From NCBI RefSeq assembly GCF_018687715.1, contig NC_056757.1, forward strand, positions 7,954,501 to 8,018,500: a stretch of DNA of 64,000 nt. Direction: 5' to 3'. A program made the translations under genes and the position numbers. This document shows, piece after piece, positions 49,114-60,602 of the stretch. The notes beneath the pieces are model-generated. The model was not told the DNA's origin. It saw only the letters and a list, made by a program, of their open reading frames with translations, and ran no database searches. The stretch's first letter is position 1. Each line of letters opens with the position of its first letter. The stretch comes from Carya illinoinensis. Its lineage: Eukaryota; Streptophyta; Magnoliopsida; Fagales; Juglandaceae.

Positions 49114-49596
49114 TAGGGGTGTAAATCGGTCTGGTCTGGCACGGGAGGTGATGAATTGAAATTTTTGATCCATCATTTTCTCCTGATCGGATCGAACTAA
49201 ACATCCATAGGGATCAGACCAGACTGGTAGCTATCGGTCTGGTTCGATCCGGTCCAATTATTATTTTATTTTTTTCTTCTATTTTTGCAAAGAAATTAAT
49301 AAAATTTTTTATTTAAATTAATAAATTAACATTAAGTGAATTATTAATATAGATTATGTAACTGACTTATTAAAAAAATATTTTTTATGACTAGATAAAA
49401 ATTATATCATTAACTTATATAATTATTATATAAAAATTATATATTAAATTATTAAAAATATATATAGAAGTTCAGACCAGTACAGTCTAAAATTTATAGA
49501 TCTTGAAATCGAGATTGACCAGTTTAGAATTTGGTCTGATCTAAATGGATCGGTTCAGTCAGCTTTTCCCGTCCAGACTACCGGCTTACACCACTC
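49114..49596. mobile_element. hAT-like MITE inside the 5' LTR
   Basis: It starts TAGGGGTGTAAATCGGTCTG. Its end reverse-complements to GAGTGGTGTAAGCCGGTAGT. Flanks are AACCTAAA (49106-49113) and GACCTAAC (49597-49604), an 8-bp target with two changes. The other LTR lacks it and reads straight through GACCTAAC. Confidence 0.82.
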
Positions 49597-49610
49597 GACC
49601 TAACAAAACA

Positions 49611-49786
49611 TAACATAAAGTCGGCCGAATGACATCAAAGCAAACCTAGTCTATGGGCTCCAGCTAGTTAATTCAGTCCAAGTAATTACAATAACATATA
49701 ACATAAAGTCGGCCGAATGACATCAAAGCAAACCTAGTCTATGGGCTCCAGCTAGTTAATTCAGTCCAAGTAATTACAATAACATA
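49611..49786 (+). repeat. 88-bp tandem duplication inside the 5' LTR
   Basis: TAACATAAAGTCGGCCGAAT and what follows starts at 49611 and again at 49699, essentially identical. The 3' LTR has one copy. The near identity against the otherwise diverged LTRs makes this a recent event. Confidence 0.9.
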
Positions 49787-49925
49787 AAAAGGAAATAATA
49801 GTGGAAGCCCAATAGCCCAAGGCCCATGAGAACCGACAATACTTCATCTTCCTTGTACTTCCTCTTCAGGTCTCAAACTCGCCTTCATCTGCTGCCTATG
49901 ATCACTGCCGAACTGTTACAGTTGT

Positions 49926-50686
49926 ATTCTATGGCCCTAGCTCCAAGAACAACACATTGATGCTGGGGGTTCGCCCCTTAGCCAAGCAATTAAATGAGCA
50001 ACCCTTTAAAAATAACACGCACATCCAACTCCAAGCAGCATAGATGGAGATTGCTAGTAGCATCATAACACTAACATGAAGATAGCTTTATCGGTTAAAA
50101 AGACTAGTCGTCCATCTTAAGCCCCCTGGTAATGGCAGAACCATAAGCTGTTTGAAGGCTCATGGTTGAAGAGGCCAAGGACATCTCTCCAGGAACCAAA
50201 GAACGAACGATATAGTGTCTTATTAAAAATGAGGAAATAACAGAACAATAGTTTAGGAAATAGAAAAGAAAACACAGTGGAATCCCTTCGTCTTGTGTAT
50301 CACGTTGCTTTCTCAAACTAAGATCGAATGTATTAGAAAATAAAAAACAAATACAACGTGGAATACACGCCATGTAAATTGAGTTCGGCTTCCCCAAACA
50401 TAATTCGCACATTATTAACTTGAAATAAACTATAAAAAGATAGGTGTGTTTAATCACGTCAGCGATATTTCACCGACTTTACACTTTGAACGTCGGCGAC
50501 AAATACATGCCCTGTTCTATAGATCAACAGCTCAAAACAGATGTTCAGATCTTGCAGAAAACTTCTAATTTTACCAAAAAAAAAAACCAATTCAACAGGA
50601 CTAAATTATCCAGAACAACATCGTAATTAAAGAAACCAATGAACCCATCATGTTTTGATTCAATACGATCACGGTGCTAAATCGCT
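49926..50686. other. Spacer and presumed 3' UTR of the GRF gene
   Basis: No gene supported. The minus-strand 117-codon frame at 50104-50457 shows no domain. The last few hundred bases next to 50686 are likely the GRF 3' UTR. Confidence 0.5.
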
Positions 50687-53312
50687 CTAATTCAACCAGG
50701 GCATAGCGATCTCAGGAGTGGCCCTCGAGCTCCCAAGGTTTGGGCTGCTATTACCACTACTATCAGACAATGAAGCAAATGTTTTCGGAAGAACCCCAGA
50801 TGGTGATGACAACATAGTAGCATGAGACCTACTCGAATCACCCCTTGAATCACCATTTCCAGGGGTTGGAGATGACACATTCGATGCAGCTTCGGTAGCA
50901 ATAGCAACCATGCTCGGCCTTAGAACCTCAGCTAAAGGCCCACCCGGTGTGGGAGCAGCTATCGACGATGCAGGGGTATACCAGCTTGAGATATCAGATT
51001 TGCTACCACTTTCATTGTTTCGGTTCCTTCCAATCAAGCCCGATCCCATTTGGAGTTGACCCATTTCTTCATCAATGGAGTTACTGCCACCCATAGATAG
51101 AGTGAGTAAAGAGGGTGAGAGCCCATTTGATGAAACAGAGCACAAGGTGCTTGAGTTGGCTATGTTCTCCTCTGTTACTGCATTAGACCACGCATCAATG
51201 AAACCCCTTGTGGTTCCCGTGTGAGGCTCTTGTGTAGAAATCATATCTGAACTGAGGAACAAAGGACAGTCTTTGCTCTGTGTATCTTCACAGGTGCTGA
51301 AATACACATACGAGTTCAGATTCAAGGGCTCCTCGGGATAATTTTGTTTGAAGATAGAGGCATTGGGGTGACAGTGAGAGAACGGCTCAGAGGCGAATTC
51401 CATTTTATTTTGCATCAGAGGGTGCCATTGTTGGTCAGTTGTAGCCATGGGTACGGGTTCTCCTTTTACAACCCACTCCAAGCTCCTTCAAAATGTGAAC
51501 ACAACCACATCAGGCACCCAAGAATACCCACTAATTTACAATAATATTTTTCTTGAATTCTTAATTGGCCCGAGAATGCAGTTAGAAATTACAGGACAAC
51601 CCAGACCACCCGTTTGTTTAAATTTCTTGGCTCCCATAAACTAAGATCAAGCAAACTCCTTTCACAATAAATAATCACCAAAAGCTTAAAAATTTCCCCT
51701 TTCCTTCCCAAAAATTACCGATCAACCAACCGGAGTCGAAAAATGGCAGAAACTATGACACCGAAAGAGAAATATAATACCAACCTCGGATCCTTGTGTG
51801 AAGGAAGCGAGACCTCAGTCGGCCGGTGGAATGGGGAACCAGCAGTAGGTCCAAGAAACTGAGATGAAACACCATTGTTGTTGATTGTGGGTCTAGGGAT
51901 AGGAATGTTGACGGAAGTAGGAAGAGCAGAATAATCTTCACGGCGGGTCCTCTTGCTGCTGCTGCTATTGTTTGCTTGAATTTCCACAGGCTTTCTTGAA
52001 CGGGGACGGCCTCTATGCAAGTGGCGCTCACAGTATTTGTGGTTGGGGGCCACATCTCTAGAGCACCTCCATTTCTTCCCATCTGTCCTCTTGCACCTCC
52101 CCGGCTCTGGATCCGAACTGTTTGACAATCTGAGGTTCAAACCACTACTTCCCACTGCCCACCAGAACATAAAAACACAAACCAGAGATCGTTAAATTCG
52201 GAAGAATTGGTCAAGAAACAACACAAGGTGTAACCCAGCCACAAGAACTAGTGGGCAAAGATACTATCCCATCATGAAAAGTACGTCGGTGAATCACAAA
52301 AGACACAAAAATTAACACGATCAATTATGTAAGACAACTGCACTCTTGAAGGAAGGTGGGCATAAACTTTGTGCTTGTATGGGTTTGTTGGAGAAAGAAA
52401 GAGATGGACAAAATCAAAACGCGCACACATCAAATACAAAATAACCCACCACGGTAAATCTAAGACTGAACAAGGGACAGAAAAAGGGTAAAGTCTATTT
52501 TGTCTGTGTGTCTTGGGAGAGAGAGACAGGGACAGTGTCAAAAACCATATCAGATCAGTTAAAAGGAGAAGAATGAGCTGCATATCATGAAAGTAACCAG
52601 AGATTGAAGGGGGTAAAAAAAAAAAAGTCAAAAAGAGAAGGACCGTTACAGTGAACGTGGGAAGCAGCTGGGTCTGGGGGAGTTCTGCTAACAGAAATAA
52701 GGAGCTCAGGAGGAACAGGAACGGAGGCCATCATATACTTGTAGATCATAGCTTGTCTTTCAAGCTCCTTCCACTGTGCATTTGTAAAAGGAAACCCCAG
52801 AGATGCTGCCATCCTGCCTGCTACACACACCACCAAAAACACGCGCACATCCTCAATGCTTTCAGACAAACCCACCTTTACTTTTTCTCTTTTCAATTTA
52901 TATCAACAGCCAGGGAGGTATATGTTTCACTTTTGCAAACTTGAAACAAAAATAAACCCAAACCTGGGAATTTGGAGACGGTGTGAGGAGTAGAATAGGT
53001 AGAAATGTCAAAAGGCTGCACGGTTCTTACAACTGCACCACTACCTGGAACAGCAGCACCAGAAACAACAGCAGCAGCAGCAGCAGCAGCATCGTATGCA
53101 CCACTAGTTATAGTGCTGTTGCTACATCTGGGACCATCGCCATCACCAACCTGAGTCTCGCATGATGGACATCGACGGTGGTGATTCTCATGATGAACCA
53201 TAATCGCCTTGTCACTAACCGGTTCAATGCTTTCCAGCTTCACACCTAACTTTGGAACATCACCACCACTAATTTCTTTTGCTTCCTTGTCTGAAACGTC
53301 GAAGCTGTCCAT
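50687..53312 (-). CDS. GRF: Growth-regulating factor (GRF7/8-like)
   Basis: Four exons on the minus strand keep frame with GT-AG sites: 53312-52964, 52817-52650, 52154-51785 and 51485-50687. They give 561 aa. The QLQ domain is at residues 126-156 ([13 protein letters not shown], then VPVPPELL), which binds GIF co-activators. The WRC zinc finger has Cys193, Cys203, Cys214 and His217 with exact C-X9-C-X10-C-X2-H spacing, for DNA binding and nuclear entry. The C-terminus carries [14 protein letters not shown] and [13 protein letters not shown], resembling my memory of Arabidopsis GRF7, so a GRF7/8-like assignment is likely. A poly-Ala run (residues 75-81) is encoded by a GCT-type microsatellite. 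Start [10 protein letters not shown] is preferred for similarity to GRF7 openings; an in-frame ATG at 53372 would add 20 residues. Expected role: nuclear transcription factor in growth and stress trade-offs, restrained by miR396. Confidence 0.95.
51982..52003 (-). promoter_or_regulatory. miR396 target site in the GRF WRC exon
   Basis: The minus strand carries the canonical GRF site, containing GTTCAAGAAAGCCTGTGG, within the codons for P-R-S-R-K-P-V-E just after the WRC domain. It matches the conserved 22-nt GRF sequence as I recall it, which pairs with miR396 with one bulged base. It predicts post-transcriptional repression of this gene. Confidence 0.93.
53071..53090 (+). repeat. GCA trinucleotide microsatellite coding poly-Ala in GRF
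   Basis: A run of about seven GCA/GCT triplets within GRF exon 1, read as alanines on the minus strand. Likely length-variable. Confidence 0.9.
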
Positions 53313-53410
53313 ACTCATAATAATGAAACCACTTTCCCCAAATAGAAAACCAAGTTTCCCATTCAAAAGCATCCACTCACCCTACCAGACTCCAGAGCCA
53401 CCGAGACCAA

Positions 53411-53428
53411 CCTTTTTATATATATAAT
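53411..53428 (-). promoter_or_regulatory. TATA box of the GRF gene
   Basis: The minus strand reads GATTATATATATAAAAAG about 100 bp upstream of the preferred ATG. Transcription would start roughly 30 bp downstream, close to or just before the upstream in-frame ATG at 53372. That leaves the start choice open. Confidence 0.55.
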
Positions 53429-56103
53429 CTTTTTTTATTTTCTACCCAGGCTTTAACTTCTAAGTTCTATGGCCCATGTCTTAAGAAATCTGCCTCCAGC
53501 TGGGTATGATTTTTTTTTATTTTTTTGAGTAGTGGTCTTGTGGGGTTGACGTGAGATTTATGACCGAGTAATGGGTTGCCGCCATTCTTGGCCTTGCTTC
53601 CATGCTTCCAACATTCGCACCACACTAGCTAGCAGACAAACTAGTAAAAAAGGGTCCCTATTCTCCCCCTCTTTATCTCTCTCATCATTATTGCGATATC
53701 CATCTATCGTTTTCTGAATGTAAAGCCAAATTCCACATTAATCCTCCATTGGGAAATGATCATAGCGTAGGGGCACCCCCGTAACGTTTCTGTTTCATAG
53801 CTATTTAAATTAAAAAAAATATTATAAAAAAATCTTGCATTACATATTTCTATTTAATAAAAATATAATTTATTATTTTTATTTTTTATTTAAATAGATA
53901 TATTTAAATATTAAAATAAAATAACAAAAATAACATATTTGGAAAAATAAGTGCCTCCAAAACGGTGACACTTTACCTTTTTATTTTATTTTATTTTTTT
54001 TGTCGTTACGAGCACCGTTTATAACTTTAGTGCCTCGGGAGAAGCGCTGAGACTGGGCCCACTTGGCCGCAGACGTGATGCGTTAACTAATCGTCTCGAG
54101 ATAGCCCGCCCTTTTGTTATAGGAAAAGTATATCTATCACGTATGTATAAAAAATCTTGCATACAATCTGCACTCTTAAGCCACTCTCTATGTCAGCGCG
54201 TCGGATTCTACAGCACAATCTAAGGGTCCGTTCTGGAAACAACTTAGGTTGCCTCATCGGATCCGCGAGTATAAAGGTCAAGCGCCTCGATACAGAGGGT
54301 GAGAGAGAGAGGGTTTTGGATGCGTGGGAAATCAGGATGAGACGTGGACAGGACATGAGGTGGGTGCGACAAAGAGATGATAATGCTGGGTATCTTATAA
54401 TATTTTTATAATAATATATGATGTTTTCTATATATCAGAGTATTGGAGTTGTTTGGGAGCAAAAAGCGAGACATGTTTGTAAGATACGGCTGATCGAATA
54501 AATTGGATGTGAAATTGTTATTATAATGGGTAGTGTTCATGTAGTGTTAAAATATATATATATATATATATTATATTATATAAGTTAATTTTAATCAGAT
54601 CTATTAAATTTATTGCGTTAAAATTTTAAGTTTTCACATGACTCATTAATATAACGAATCGTATCGTATTAATCCATTTTGACCTATTAATTAATATTAT
54701 AAAATAGATCAACACGATACAATACGACCCGTTTTAAAATATTTATATAAATAGATTGAATAAATTCAAAATTAACCCGTTTGACCTGATTAAATTTAAT
54801 ATAATTTTATATGAATATTAAGATTATAATATCTATAAAAATTATAAAACTAACTATAAGTCTAAAATAACAATCTAAATAATAAAAATATCGAAATTAA
54901 AATTCTAACAATTTTATTTTAAGTATAAGAATATAATTATAATTTTAACTTTCTTAACGTATCATAAAGGGTTAAAACGGGTTGATCTGTTATGAACTCG
55001 TTAAGCAATCGTGTCTTAACGGGTCAACCTATTAAGACTAAATCATGACCCGTTATTATCGTATTTGTGTTAAGTTAACAGGTCATATAACGTATTGCCA
55101 CCTCTAATTTTGATATCATCGGGTGGGTTTGATTATTTAGTATAACTTTGGTACGGCACAATTGAAATGCAACTTTTTTAACAAATCTATGATCTGATCA
55201 GAATCGATACTTAGTAAAGAAGATCAAAATGTTGTTTCGTGAACTAAGTTGAAATTGATTGGGCGTGAAGTTCGTTAATCTCAAAGATCACACAATAGGT
55301 CCAAATTGTAGAAAAAGTCATTCTCAACCTACAGTTGTGACTCAGGTATAGTTCGGTTTCTTATAGAGCCCACAGTGGCGGTCCTAAGCAGTGGTATGGT
55401 ACCGTACATATATTCATAACAATGACTAAAAAATAAATACGATAAATATAAATAAAAATAGAAACACACATATATACATAATTCGACATAAGACTTATGT
55501 TCATGAGTCATTTAAAGAGTAAATTTACTATAATATAAATATTTTATATTCTCTCATGGTCTTTCATTTCTCTATGTATAATGGAGATTTGAGATCTATT
55601 TTACTAGAGAAGATAATATCTCGACAACTCTCATCACGAAATTGAAAATGATTTAACTTCTTGTAATCGTTATTAAGAAGTCTGGAAGTCCCTTTTCCTT
55701 ACATCTCAAATCTCATTTTATTGTGGCCCTATTAGTGGTAGATGAGGAAGTCAGCTTTATGTCACTCATTCCTTACGTGTCTGACTTTCTTTCCTTCATT
55801 TTCTAATTTTTCTCTCGTTTTCATCTTCCCATTTGACATTTAATTTATCCCCTCTTTGTCTCTTCCCAACTTGTCTCTCGATGGTGGCCTTTTGATGGGC
55901 TGATCTTGATATATTTGGACCTACTATTTTTACCTTGTTTAGTTACCCACGATTGCTAAGGTCTATTTGCTTAACAAGAAGATCTTGAGAATCTTCAAGT
56001 CAACCACAATAGAGATAATTTGTAAGAAACTATAGAAAAATAAATTCCAAGAGCAAGTCCCTGGATTTCTGTTTGTTTGTGTTAAGCAATGAAGATTTCT
56101 GAA
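53429..56103. other. Intergenic region with hAT-like debris
   Basis: The first 1 kb is the presumed GRF promoter. 54590-55110 has the inner text of a common plant repeat (ACGGGTTGATCTG, ATCATGACCCGTTATTATCG, TAACGTATTGCCACCTC), likely a degraded hAT-type element. A TA run lies near 54550-54571. No gene supported. Confidence 0.55.
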
Positions 56104-56445
56104 TGCGGAGCTCGGCTTGGAGAGTCAAGCGGTAGATTTACTTGACAACGTTAGGTGCGAGCACGCGGAGCTCGACTTAGGTGGGAGATGTACTCTTGCA
56201 CTAGTTGCGAGTGCAGAGCTCGGTTTGGAAAGCTTGATAAGAGATATACTCGACCGCACTAGGTGTGAGCGTAAAGCTTGGTTTGGATAGCTAAGCGGGA
56301 GATGTACTTGATAGCACTATATCAGAGAGCGAACCTTGGTTTGGAGAGCTACGCAGGAAATATATTCAACCGCACAAGGTGTGAGGGCTGAAATCTAGGC
56401 GGGAGATGTATTCGGCCAAGCTAGTTACGAGCGTGGAGCTTAGCA
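56104..56445 (+). repeat. Minisatellite array 1, about 58-bp unit
   Basis: Seven degenerate copies of a unit like GCGGAGCTCGGTTTGGAGAG plus AAGCGGGAGATGTACTCGAC and CGCACTAGGTGCGA. Landmarks begin near 56105, 56165, 56213, 56271, 56329, 56385 and 56431. Full units run 58-60 bp and three are shortened. GC content is higher than the flanks. Confidence 0.82.
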
Positions 56446-56477
56446 TGTAGTTTGTTTGTATAAACTTGGCTCTGAGC

Positions 56478-56770
56478 ACAAAGGTCGGGTAGTCAAGGGA
56501 CTGCCACTGCCCATTGTTCGCAACGAGCCAACGGACTTAAGTTTTTACATGAGGTTAGGCAGTTAAGGGACTGTCACCGCCCATAATTCGCAGCAAGTCA
56601 AGGGACCTGACTTAGTACACGAGGGTTGGGTAGTCAAGGGACTTTTACTGCCCATAGTTTGCGGCGAGTCAAGAGATTCAGTTTTGTTGAACATGTGGTT
56701 GAGGGTCGAAGCAGTCAAGGGACTATCATTGTCGTTGTTCACCGCGAGTTAAGAGATTTGGCTTTGAGGT
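56478..56770 (+). repeat. Minisatellite array 2a, 70-80-bp unit
   Basis: Four units carry GTAGTCAAGGGACTGTCACC, then GCCCATNNTTCGCNGCGAGT and CAAGNGACTTGACTTT. The AGTCAAGGGA landmark is at 56491, 56561, 56632 and 56713. Same sequence family as array 2b. Confidence 0.82.
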
Positions 56771-57169
56771 TGTTTGTATGAACGTTTGCCTGATAGTTTG
56801 CATGAGATTGTTTATCGTTAACAAATAGTGTATATTCTTCTGATTGTTTTTTTTCCAATGGTGTTAGTGGATTTCCACCTCTTGATGTGAATTTTTGTTG
56901 ATGTTTCCATTTTGATATTGATGTTAGAGTTTATTTGTAGTAGCTCGCACTAGGTGATTGGGAGCCCGTCAATTCCATGAATCCATCTTAGGCACTTGCT
57001 ACGCCTGTCAACTCGTTCCTGAAGGTAACCTGAACGAGGTGGTTGTAGAGTTTGGAGGCTTGTTTCCATAAGTATCTTGCTGGTGGCAGTTGTGGCACGA
57101 GTGTAAACACTCAGCATTTACTAGATAAGATGATATGTTGGTGTTGTTGTCTAGGTGCAAGTGCAAGGG
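56771..57169. other. Spacer between minisatellite arrays 2a and 2b
   Basis: About 400 bp unlike the arrays. It contains ATTGGGAGCCCGTCAATTCC and GCACTTGCTACGCCTGTCAA, and one small frame running into array 2b. I recognise no gene or transposon end in it. Confidence 0.5.
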
Positions 57170-57700
57170 CACGCATCTTTTTTTTGTGTGAGGGTCGAGT
57201 AGTTAAGAAACTATCGTTGCTCGTTCCAAGGCAAGTCCAGCGACTCAAATTTCTGTGTGTGAGGGTTAGTCAAGGGATTGTCAGCACCCGTTGGTTCGTG
57301 GCAAGTCCAGTGACTCGATTTTTGTGTGCATGAGGGGCTCAAACAGTCAATAGACTATCACCGCCCATTGGTTCACGACAAGTCCAGTGACTCAATTTTT
57401 ATATGCACAAGGATTGGGTAGTTAAGGGACTGTCACTACCTGTTGGTTTGAAGTGAGTTTAGTGACTTGACTTTTATGTGCATGAGAGTTGAGTAGTTAA
57501 GGAAGTGTCATCGTTCATTGGTTCACATCAAGTCTAGTTACTTGGCTTTTATGTGAATGAGGGACAAGCAATCAAGGAGGATTGTCACCGCCTGTTGGTT
57601 CCTAGTGAGTATAGTGACTTGGCTTTTGTTTGCACGTTATTCGCGATGAGTCTAATGACTCAGTTTTTGTTTGAAAGAGATGCTTGACCGAGCTAAAAGG
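57170..57700 (+). repeat. Minisatellite array 2b, about 75-bp unit
   Basis: The landmark AGTYAAGGGACTRTCAC is at about 57201, 57268, 57344, 57420, 57495 and 57570, with a partial unit at the end. Spacing is 67, 76, 76, 75 and 75 bp. Each unit has CCCGTTGGTTCGNGGCAAGT, CCAGTGACTCGATTTTTGTG and a GAGGG start. Units differ at many bases, so the array is old. Confidence 0.85.
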
Positions 57701-58695
57701 TTAACTTGGGTAGCTTAAATAATCCAAATTTGTTAATAAAAATAAAATTCAAATAGTAAGTTTGAGAAAGACAAATCAGAGCAATTTAATTATTGTTTCC
57801 AATATTTGCTCATCTAAGATCCTTCATTGTGGGGTTTTTTTTTTTGGTTTCTTTCTTTTCTTTTATTGCATGACTCGAAACGCCTGATGATTAATGAATT
57901 TTATGAGAGTGCAAATCTTTTTTGGAAATCCTAGGAGCACCAAACAACTGGATTAGAAAATATTTTGTAGTTTTGACACATGCGCGATGCGACTCAGTCC
58001 ATCGTATGTTCTCATAGGAAGTTTCAATCTTGTACTCCACACAATTAAGAGTCAATTTCAATTGTTCACAATCCAAAAACATTCATTGCTTTTCATAAGG
58101 TCAAAGAATTTCCATTCATGATCTGGATGCCACTCCAAATTGTTGGTGACCTTACTTGGACGAGAGAGAAAGAGAGAGTACCAGTTTCATTGCGATGGGC
58201 TGAGACCCAATCTGAATGAACAATTTTTAAGAATCACGCACATACCTTGCACGAGCTATTCTCATTAGTACCATATTATAAGCGTAATATCATTGAAATT
58301 CAAAACTAGAACCATTAGAGGTTAAAAAAGGGATTTTAATTTTTTTTTTGGGGGGGGGAATTGGTTGAACCGATTGAAACGGTTCAGTTATGTTTGTAAT
58401 TGATTTTCATATTTTAAAATTTGGTTTGAACTGAACCGGTATATTATATATATTTATATTTAGATTAAAGTGGTCATTTGGGATTACAAGTCAGATCTAA
58501 ATCGGCAGAAAGTTTTGTGAGTATCTAAATTGATTGTAATCAATTACTTCTATGGTGGATTTGAAGGTGGTAGTTGAATAAGCGGAGTAGTTTCTTTTTC
58601 TAATAGTTCTTTAAAAAGTCTCCCATTTGTGACACAAATCTTGTGTTCATTCTTTTTAATCATTCTCTTAGATTTTAAATTGATATATGTGATTA

Positions 58696-58735
<40 letters not shown>

Positions 58736-60383
58736 CTCTCTTTTCTAATCAAGAAAATATTTCATTACCATAAGGAAATCAAAATACATGATGAGGGGTC
58801 GGGTTCCCCAACAAACATAATGCAAAAGTGAAAAATAATTTTTTTTTTTTTCACAATTTCCCGCAAAGAGGGCATCGTATTAAATGATTTTTTTAACAAT
58901 TTGTATAGCTGTGCGAACTGTGTCGCCATTGCTGGAGGCGATGAATGTTGATAGTGCACTGCATTATGTTATCTTGAGATGTTTATAGAAGAGACTGGTA
59001 TCCCTTGCCTCAAAGTTTTCAGTTAAAAAAAGCAAAAATATAGTAGAATGACCGGCATCTACTGGCCCAAATTGCCGCTAGATGAGTTTCTTCACTCCTG
59101 CATATGACTATGCATGGAGTCTATGCACCGGTGGTAGTGCGATGGGGTCAATCATATCTAAAAGATCTTATAGTGGTGAAACTACTGGTACGACACGTGT
59201 AACTGTTGGATGCATTTTAGTGTGGTGGCGCGTGGCGCCCACGTGTGGGACAAGCCGTATGTGTGGGTCATGCAACAATATTTTGGTTTCATCTCAATTT
59301 TGCTTCGTTCCAGTAGATTGATGGCTGGGGACTTGCGTGGTGGGGGCGTACAGACAATCAATCACTAAAATGCGATAGATTGGGTTTAAACGAAACCAAT
59401 GGAAAGGAAAAGTTTAAAAAATAGAAGAAAAACCTATAAATAAATCAATATTCAATATGAAATAGAAAGGAGGATGGGATCTACTTCATCTTCTCTTCAA
59501 TGGAGCAATAGAACGGAGAGGATAAGGAACTTTTTCTTCTAGAGAGAAGGGAACTTCTCTATTTTTGGAAAATACCATGTAATTCTCTATTGATCAAAAT
59601 CTCTATAATAGAGACTGAATACAGTGAGGAGTTTTCCCTATGTCCACAATACAATCAATAATTCCTAATGCATTCTTTCTTAACGTGTGTGCATGTACAT
59701 TGGCTTCTCTTGGAATGTGGCTAATTGGCTGTTTTCAAAACAGTGTAGCTTGATCCTGGTATCTGTTACTAGCATCCCAAAACAATTCATATCTTCCATA
59801 TAACCTTGAACATCCTTCACTACTTTCTTCGAATCTCCCGCTAAAAATTATTTTCCTCAGTCCCAGCTCACTACCAAAAATTGCTGCTAATAAAAGATTG
59901 TCAAAGCTAACAAAATAATTGTTACCAGAATGTTGCTTGAACTATCAAGCGCAAGAATGACAATTTCTACCTTACAATGAGCTGTATCTACTATCTACCG
60001 GCAATTGAGCTCTGACAAGAGAAGTGGACTTTTTGCCTACATATTGGGTTTAATTTGTCAATGAATTTACCGAGGTGCATAAATTCTCGATGGTGTACTT
60101 ACATGTAACAATTCTTTATAATTATAATAATCGCAATGCACAGAAAAAGGACAATAGATGAATGATTTGAGCCCATACGTCGTCTAACTAGGATGGGGAC
60201 CGGCCAACAACATAGGTTGCAATTGATAAAATAGCGCACTGTGTTTTATTGTTTTGTATGGCTATCCCTACGTCCTCATCCACGTACAAAGAAAAGCAAA
60301 AATCTGGTCAGATGGCAAAGATCGAGCAGCACGCTGAAGGCACATGTCTTTGTACCCAATTATGGACTCAAGTACTCTTGGAT
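57701..60383. other. Intergenic, no gene supported
   Basis: It contains a long (TA)n microsatellite at about 58698-58732, G- and T-homopolymers near 58340-58358, and worn AACCGGTT-type repeat text near 58360-58510. Small frames at 57891-58082 and 59082-59321 have no recognisable domain. Confidence 0.5.
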
Positions 60384-60392
60384 TAATGGTAA

Positions 60393-60602
60393 GAGAAATG
60401 ATTTGTGCAGTCGAGAAATACAATCGGCGTGCAGTCGGTTGTAAAAAAAAAATTAATACAGGACTTACATGAAAAAAAAATTATTTTTATAGTTTTTTAT
60501 AATTCATGCAGGTCCCCCTGAATATAAAATAATTTTTTTATATTCATTCCGTACAGCCGACTGCACGCCGACTGCGTTTCCCGACTGCGTGTAGCAAAGC
60601 CC
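60393..60602. mobile_element. MULE-like MITE with perfect 9-bp target duplication
   Basis: Flanked by TAATGGTAA at 60384-60392 and 60603-60611. The left end is GAGAAATGATTTGTGCAGTC. The right end reverse-complements to GGGCTTTGCTACACGCAGTC. Both continue into CGGCGTGCAGTCGG. The length of 210 bp and inner AT-rich inverted structure are typical. Confidence 0.85.

Larger units (their letters stand above)
44160..49920 (-). mobile_element. Full-length, inactive Ty3/gypsy LTR retrotransposon
   Basis: The LTRs are 44160-44612 and 48898-49920. The element is bounded by the perfect 5-bp duplication GTTGT (44155-44159 and 49921-49925). On the minus strand the order is gag, protease, RT, integrase, chromodomain-like end: the Ty3/gypsy order. 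The initiator-Met-type primer site next to the 5' LTR is worn (TTAGTATTAAAGG against the usual TGGTATCAGAGC). RNase H and the last part of RT are missing between about 46406 and 46060, and coding is broken throughout. At least three later MITEs sit inside it. No sign of recent activity. Confidence 0.93.
48898..49920 (-). repeat. 5' LTR of the gypsy element, with insertion and duplication
   Basis: On the plus strand it starts TGTAACAAACC and ends GAACTGTTACA. Its 1023 bp equal an ancestral LTR of about 443 bp plus a 483-bp MITE, its 8-bp target copy and an 88-bp tandem duplication. The residual length fits the 453-bp partner. Confidence 0.88.

Noticed and set aside
50104..50457. 117-codon minus-strand frame next to GRF
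   Set aside because: No recognisable domain. It overlaps likely GRF 3' UTR and its composition is non-coding in character.
57052..57333. 93-codon frame, Cys-rich, running into minisatellite 2b
   Set aside because: The second half is the translated tandem repeat, which has units of 67-76 bp that are not multiples of three. The frame is therefore accidental.
56104..57700. CRISPR-like array
   Set aside because: Units are long, diverged and head-to-tail without unique spacers, and the genome is a plant. It is a minisatellite.
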